Source: Micromonospora antibiotica
Lineage (GTDB): Bacteria > Actinomycetota > Actinomycetes > Mycobacteriales > Micromonosporaceae
Assembly: GCF_017599305.1 (NCBI RefSeq)
Contig: NZ_JAGFWR010000010.1
Location: 148,092-212,091, forward strand
Direction: 5' to 3'
Length of the DNA: 64,000 bases
A program made the position numbers and the translations under genes. Within the stretch, counting starts at the first letter, position 1, and every line of letters starts with the position of its first letter. The notes beneath the pieces were generated by a model. That model was not told the DNA's origin, did not search any database, and saw only the letters and a list, made by a program, of their open reading frames with translations. Of the stretch, positions 60,425 through 64,000 are shown piece by piece.

Positions 60425-60796
60425 ATGGTGGACGCGACCACGAGGTTCTTCGAGAGCCTGGACCGGCGGGAGCACGAGCCGCTGCTGAACAAGGCGGTCG
60501 GGACGCTGCGCTTCGATCTGCACGAGGGGGCGCAGACCACCCACTGGCTGCTCCGGGTGGACCGGGGAGACCTGACGGTCAGCCAGGAGGACCGGGAGGC
60601 GGACACCGTCGTCGGCACCACTCCGGCGCTGTTCGAGGAGATGGCCGCCGGCCGGGAGAACGGCCTGGCGGCGGTGCTGCGCGGCGACATGACGGTGACC
60701 GGTGACGCCCGGCTGGTGGTCCAGATCGAGCGGATCTTCCCGGGCTCCCCGGACGCCCGGGGGCCCCGCGGCCGCCACCAGCGGGAGGTGCGGTGA
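60425..60796 (+). CDS. SCP2-like sterol carrier domain protein
   Basis: This 123-residue protein has FDLHEGAQTTHWLLRVDRGDLTVSQEDREADTVVGTTPALFEEMAAGRENGLAAVLRGDMTVTGDARLVVQIERIF, which is an SCP2 domain (strands followed by LF..M..G...AA...G...V.GD). These domains bind hydrophobic molecules in a tunnel. ATG at 60425 follows GGGGGAGAG; a start at 60401 is less likely. The stop overlaps the next ATG by one base (TGATG), so it is coupled to the debranching-type enzyme. Confidence 0.88.
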   Translation: MVDATTRFFESLDRREHEPLLNKAVGTLRFDLHEGAQTTHWLLRVDRGDLTVSQEDREADTVVGTTPALFEEMAAGRENGLAAVLRGDMTVTGDARLVVQIERIFPGSPDARGPRGRHQREVR

Positions 60797-62856
60797 TGGG
60801 ACAGAGCAACACGATCCGGATCCTGGACGGCAACACGTTCGTCGTCTCGGAGGAGACCGGTGACATCGAGGCGACGCCGAGCGAGCCGACCGGCCTGTTC
60901 TCCCTGGACATGCGGTTCCTGTCCCGCTGGGTGCTGACGGTCAACGGGGAACGGCTCAACGCGCTGTCCTACGACGACCTCCAGTACTACGAGGCGCGGT
61001 TCTTCCTGGTGCCCGGGATGGCCACCCACTACGTCGACGCCAAGCTGTCGATCATCCGGGAACGCGCGGTCGGCGGTAGCTTCCGCGAACAGTTGACCAT
61101 CCTCAACCACGACGAGAAGGCGGTCGACCTGGAGGTCCGGATGGATGCCGGGGCCGACTTCGCCGACCTCTTCCAGGTCAAGGACGAGATCCTCAACAAG
61201 AAGGGCGAGCTGTACGCCGAGGCCGAGTCCGACCGGCTGCGGTTGGGCTACCGGCGGGGCAACTTCGTGCGGGAGACGGTCATCTCGTCGTCCCGGCCGG
61301 CCCGCTACGACCGCAACGGTTTCGTGTACTCGGTGCACCTGGAGCCCAACGAGCAGTGGAACGCCGAGATCGACGTGCAGACCTTCGCGCTCGGCCCCGG
61401 GGGCCGGGACCTGCGGCTGGGGGTGACGGCGCACGGCCACGAGCGGCTCGCCCTCCAGCACGACCTGGAGGAGTGGATCGCCAAGGCCCCCAAGGTCAAC
61501 AGCGAGCACGACAAGTTGGCCGCCATCTACCGGCGCAGCCTGGTCGACCTGGCGGCGCTGCGGTTCGCGCCGCTGTCGCTGGGCGGCCAGACCCTGCCCG
61601 CCGCCGGCCTGCCCTGGTTCATGACCATGTTCGGGCGGGACAGCATCCTGACCTGCCTACAGGTGCTGCCGTTCGCCCCGGAACTGTCCAAGACCACGCT
61701 GCGGATCCTGGCGTCGCTGCAGGGCAGCCGGTTCGACGATTTCCGCGACGAGGACCCGGGCCGCATCCTGCACGAGATGCGCTACGGCGAGACGGCCGCG
61801 TTCGAGGAGCAGCCGCACTCGCCCTACTACGGCTCGGTGGACGCCACCCCGCTGTTCGTGGTGCTGCTCGACGAGTACGAGCGGTGGAGCGGTGACGTCG
61901 CGCTGGTCAAAGAGCTGGAACGGGAGTGCCGGGCCGCGCTGAAGTGGATCGACGACTACGCCGACCTGGCCGGCAACGGCTACATCTGGTACGAGCGGCG
62001 TAACACCGAGACCGGCCTGGAGAACCAGTGCTGGAAAGACTCCTGGGACTCCATCTCGTACGCCGACGGCAGCCTGCCACCGTTCCCCCGGGCCACCTGC
62101 GAGGTGCAGGGGTACGCGTACGACGCGAAGCTGCGGGCGGCCCGGATGGCCCGGGAGTTCTGGGGTGACCCGGCGTTCGCCGACCGGCTGGAGCAGGAGG
62201 CGGCGGCGCTGAAGGAACGCTTCAACCGGGACTGGTGGGTGGCCGACGGGGAGTTCTACGCGCTGGCCCTGGACCCGGACGGCCGACAGTGCGACGTGCT
62301 CAGCTCCAACATCGGGCACCTGCTGTGGAGCGGGATCGTCGACCACGACCGGGCCGAGAAGATCGCCGAGCACATGGTCGGGCCCCGGCTGTTCACCGGG
62401 TGGGGGGTGCGGACCCTCGCCGAGGGGGAGGTGCGGTACAACCCGATCGGCTACCACAACGGCACGATCTGGCCGTTCGACAACTCCTTCATCGCCTGGG
62501 GCCTGCGCCGGTACGGCTTCGCCGAGGAGGCCGCCACCATCGCCAGCGGCATCCTCGACGCGGCGACGTACTTCGACGGGCGGCTGCCCGAGGCGTTCGG
62601 CGGCTATCCCCGGGAGCAGACCAAGTTCCCGGTCGAGTACCCGACGGCGTGCAGCCCGCAGGCCTGGTCGACGGGGGCGCCGCTGCTGCTGCTGCGCACC
62701 ATGCTCGGGTTGGAGCCGCACGAGGGGCACCTGGCGGTGGAGCCGGTGCTGCCGGTCGGGATGGGCCGCATCGAGGTGCTGGACATCCCGGGTCGGTGGG
62801 GGCGGGTGGACGCCTTCGCCCGGGGCCGCCTCGACCTGGACAGGCTGGCCGACTGA
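60796..62856 (+). CDS. Amylo-alpha-1,6-glucosidase-like glycosidase
   Basis: This 686-residue cytoplasmic enzyme has an N-terminal GDE_N_bis domain (about 1-230, NTIRILDGNTFVVSEETGDIEA) and an (alpha/alpha)6 barrel of glycogen-debranching type (about 240-680, PWFMTMFGRDSILT, WKDSWDSISYADG and NPIGYHNGTIWPFDNSFIAWGL). Such proteins act on trehalose-, glucan- or glucosylglycerol-type substrates; many are still unassigned. The ATG at 60796 begins in the stop of the SCP2 gene. An acidic pair in WDS and the Glu in YPREQTKFPVEYP could be catalytic, but I cannot assign them. Confidence 0.9.
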   Translation: MGQSNTIRILDGNTFVVSEETGDIEATPSEPTGLFSLDMRFLSRWVLTVNGERLNALSYDDLQYYEARFFLVPGMATHYVDAKLSIIRERAVGGSFREQLTILNHDEKAVDLEVRMDAGADFADLFQVKDEILNKKGELYAEAESDRLRLGYRRGNFVRETVISSSRPARYDRNGFVYSVHLEPNEQWNAEIDVQTFALGPGGRDLRLGVTAHGHERLALQHDLEEWIAKAPKVNSEHDKLAAIYRRSLVDLAALRFAPLSLGGQTLPAAGLPWFMTMFGRDSILTCLQVLPFAPELSKTTLRILASLQGSRFDDFRDEDPGRILHEMRYGETAAFEEQPHSPYYGSVDATPLFVVLLDEYERWSGDVALVKELERECRAALKWIDDYADLAGNGYIWYERRNTETGLENQCWKDSWDSISYADGSLPPFPRATCEVQGYAYDAKLRAARMAREFWGDPAFADRLEQEAAALKERFNRDWWVADGEFYALALDPDGRQCDVLSSNIGHLLWSGIVDHDRAEKIAEHMVGPRLFTGWGVRTLAEGEVRYNPIGYHNGTIWPFDNSFIAWGLRRYGFAEEAATIASGILDAATYFDGRLPEAFGGYPREQTKFPVEYPTACSPQAWSTGAPLLLLRTMLGLEPHEGHLAVEPVLPVGMGRIEVLDIPGRWGRVDAFARGRLDLDRLAD

Positions 62857-62938
62857 CCGGGGTTCCGCCCGTCGGCCGGGGTCGGCCGGGGGTCCCGCTA
62901 CGGCGGCTCCGTCCGACGGTCGCGCAACCCTCGCGGGG

Positions 62939-62944
62939 TAAAGT
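62939..62944 (+). promoter_or_regulatory. -10 box of plsC
   Basis: TAAAGT lies 6 bases before the ATG at 62951, predicting a leaderless transcript. Confidence 0.55.
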
Positions 62945-62950
62945 CACCGG

Positions 62951-63700
62951 ATGCCGGAACTCGTGTACCCGCCCGTGATCACCGCTGCCAAGACGCTGTT
63001 CCGGGTCCTCGACCTGCGCCTGACCGTCGACGGGAACCACCACGTCCCCCGGACCGGTGGGGTGGTGCTGGCCAGCAACCACGTCAGTTACCTCGACTTC
63101 ATCTTCTGCGGGTACGGGGCGCACGCCTCCCGGCGGTTGGTGCGGTTCATGGCCAAGCACGAGGTCTTCGCGCACAAGGTCTCCGGCCCGCTGATGCGCG
63201 GCATGAAGCACATTCCGGTCAACCGGTCGGCGGGCGTCGGCTCGTACAACACGGCGGTGGACGCGTTGCGTCGCGGCGAGGCGGTCGGTCTCTTCCCGGA
63301 GGGCACGATCAGCCGCTCGTTCACCGTCAAGGAGCTGAAGAGCGGGGCGGCCCGGATGGCGCAGGCGGCGGAGGTGCCGCTGGTGCCGGTGGCGCTGTGG
63401 GGCACCCAGCGGCTGTGGACCAAGGGGCGGCCGAAGACCCTGACCCGGCGGCACACCCCGATCACCATCCTGCTCGGCGAGCCGATGGACCCGGGTGCGT
63501 ACCCGGACGCCAACGCGATGACGGCGGAGCTGAAGACCCGGCTGTCCGCGTTGGTCGACCGGGCCCAGCAGGAGTACCCGGACAAGCCGTCCGGCCCGGA
63601 CGACACCTGGTGGCAGCCGGCCCACCTGGGCGGGACCGCGCCCAACCTGCAGGAGGCCGCCGAACTGGACCGCCGCCCCCGCCGCTCGACCGCCTCCTGA
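62951..63700 (+). CDS. plsC: 1-acyl-glycerol-3-phosphate acyltransferase
   Basis: This 249-residue membrane-side enzyme adds the second acyl chain to make phosphatidic acid. It shows the HX4D motif in SNHVSYLDF (H44-D49), KHEVFAHKVSGPLMRGMKHIPVNRS and LFPEGTISRSF, the four acyltransferase blocks. There is no strong membrane helix; the start is amphipathic. The start is supported by a -10 box 6 bases upstream. It is monocistronic. The C-terminal 35 residues are disordered, as in many actinobacterial paralogues. Confidence 0.93.
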   Translation: MPELVYPPVITAAKTLFRVLDLRLTVDGNHHVPRTGGVVLASNHVSYLDFIFCGYGAHASRRLVRFMAKHEVFAHKVSGPLMRGMKHIPVNRSAGVGSYNTAVDALRRGEAVGLFPEGTISRSFTVKELKSGAARMAQAAEVPLVPVALWGTQRLWTKGRPKTLTRRHTPITILLGEPMDPGAYPDANAMTAELKTRLSALVDRAQQEYPDKPSGPDDTWWQPAHLGGTAPNLQEAAELDRRPRRSTAS

Positions 63701-63835
63701 CTGCGGTCGCCTTCCCTGCCCGGTCTCCCTGCCGCTCGGCCGTTTCTCGGACGGTCGTCCTGCCCCTCGGCCCTTCCCAGACGGTCGTCCTGGCCGTTCT
63801 TCCTGCCGCCGTTCGGGTGGGCCTCGTGACCACCG

Positions 63836-64000
63836 TTAGCTGCCGCTGCCGCTGCCGCTGCCGCTGCCGCTGCCGCTGCCGCCGCAGGCGCAGGTGCGGC
63901 GCGGGCGGTGCTGGGGGTGCGGCGCGGGCGGTGCTGGGGGTGCGGCGCGGGCGGTGCTGGGGGTGCGGCGCGGGCGGTGCTGGGGGTGCGGCGCGGGCGG
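63836..64000 (-). CDS. Possible 3' end of a minus-strand gene with Gly-Ser tail
   Basis: Reading from the right edge, the minus-strand frame is open to TAA at 63836-63838. It ends CACGG followed by seven Gly-Ser pairs, after an Arg/Pro/His-rich stretch translated from the 23-bp repeat. Cys-Gly-Ser tails occur on some actinobacterial membrane proteins (TIGR04222-type), but the repeat translation is not convincing. It may be chance. Confidence 0.25.
   Translation of the reverse strand, partial: PPAPHPQHRPRRTPSTARAAPPAPPAPHPQHRPRRTCACGGSGSGSGSGSGSGS
63840..63881. repeat. Hexanucleotide repeat (CTGCCG)x7
   Basis: Seven exact copies of CTGCCG. On the minus strand it reads as a Gly-Ser run ending at a TAA just beyond it. 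Confidence 0.95.
63894..64000. repeat. 23-bp minisatellite reaching the window edge
   Basis: Exact copies of GTGCGGCGCGGGCGGTGCTG plus GGG start at 63894, 63917, 63940, 63963 and 63986 (the last is cut by the edge). The length is not a multiple of three, so copy change would shift any frame through it. Confidence 0.95.

Larger units (their letters stand above)
63701..64000. other. Low-complexity end region
   Basis: No complete gene is seen. It begins with imperfect repeats of CGGACGGTCGTCCTG, then a hexanucleotide run and a 23-bp minisatellite reaching the window edge. On the minus strand a frame is open from the edge to a TAA at 63836-63838 and ends in a Gly-Ser run. Confidence 0.6.

Noticed and set aside
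1..64000. tRNA or rRNA genes and a secondary-metabolite cluster
   Set aside because: No cloverleaf or T-loop pattern, no rRNA-like stretch and no PKS/NRPS or tailoring set was seen; the class I DAHP synthase alone does not make a cluster.

Overview
The window is about 64 kb of very GC-rich actinomycete DNA. GC third positions, frequent GTG starts, LacI/ROK regulation of plant-polymer sugars, a secreted CBM2-GH6 cellulase, a complete conservon and MsiK-style ABC sugar import without a local ATPase all fit a Micromonosporaceae chromosome (Micromonospora-like). This assignment is inferred from content; no database was searched. No tRNA, rRNA, CRISPR array, insertion sequence or prophage gene was seen.

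Layout. 1-3854: 3' part of a giant NAD-glutamate dehydrogenase. 3957-5784: class F-like sortase coupled to a repeat-rich surface protein. 6336-8150: secreted GH6 cellobiohydrolase with a CelR-like box upstream. 8377-10820: small proteins and an SSS symporter. 11090-12905: two neighbouring genes sharing a C-terminal domain. 13327-17053: conservon (cvnA-D). 17161-21809: lactonase, SBP-VWA protein and a polyprenyl-phosphate sugar transferase. 21842-26443: signalling island with two SpoIIE/PP2C phosphatases, a MarR regulator and a stand-alone CarH-like B12-binding protein. 26572-32214: xylose module (ROK regulator, xylA, xylB) and an MFS transporter. 32866-39163: alpha-glucoside module (GH13, LacI regulator, two permeases, lipoprotein). 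39441-43686: M23 peptidase, TspO, a 47-residue membrane protein, metallophosphoesterase, BON protein, nucleotidyltransferase and thymidylate-kinase-like protein. 43837-45722: MurNAc-6-P recycling (RpiR regulator, murQ). 46188-48302: group 2 sigma factor and NlpC/P60 hydrolase. 48786-52040: small membrane and hypothetical proteins. 52078-58360: class I DAHP synthase, PhoX-like Tat protein and an M16 peptidase pair. 58608-63700: asd, CBS protein, SCP2-like protein with a debranching-type glycosidase, and plsC. 63701-64000: low-complexity DNA ending in a minisatellite.

How it works together. Much of the window is polymer and sugar catabolism under local repressors: cellulose (CelR-like box), xylose (ROK operator over a near-consensus promoter), alpha-glucosides (LacI operator) and cell-wall MurNAc (RpiR operator over its own -10). 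A second theme is signalling and the cell surface: the conservon, the sigma factor, the B12/PP2C pair, the sortase/substrate pair, M23 and NlpC/P60 hydrolases. Convergent or finished transcription units are often separated by perfect 15-21 bp GC palindromes, and several genes carry a TANNNT -10 box only 6-7 nt before the start codon, suggesting leaderless transcripts.

The most interesting candidate system is the 4-nt-overlapping pair at 23634-26443: a cobalamin-binding protein with the W-x9-EH motif of CarH-type photoreceptors but no DNA-binding domain, coupled to a PAS-GAF-PP2C phosphatase.
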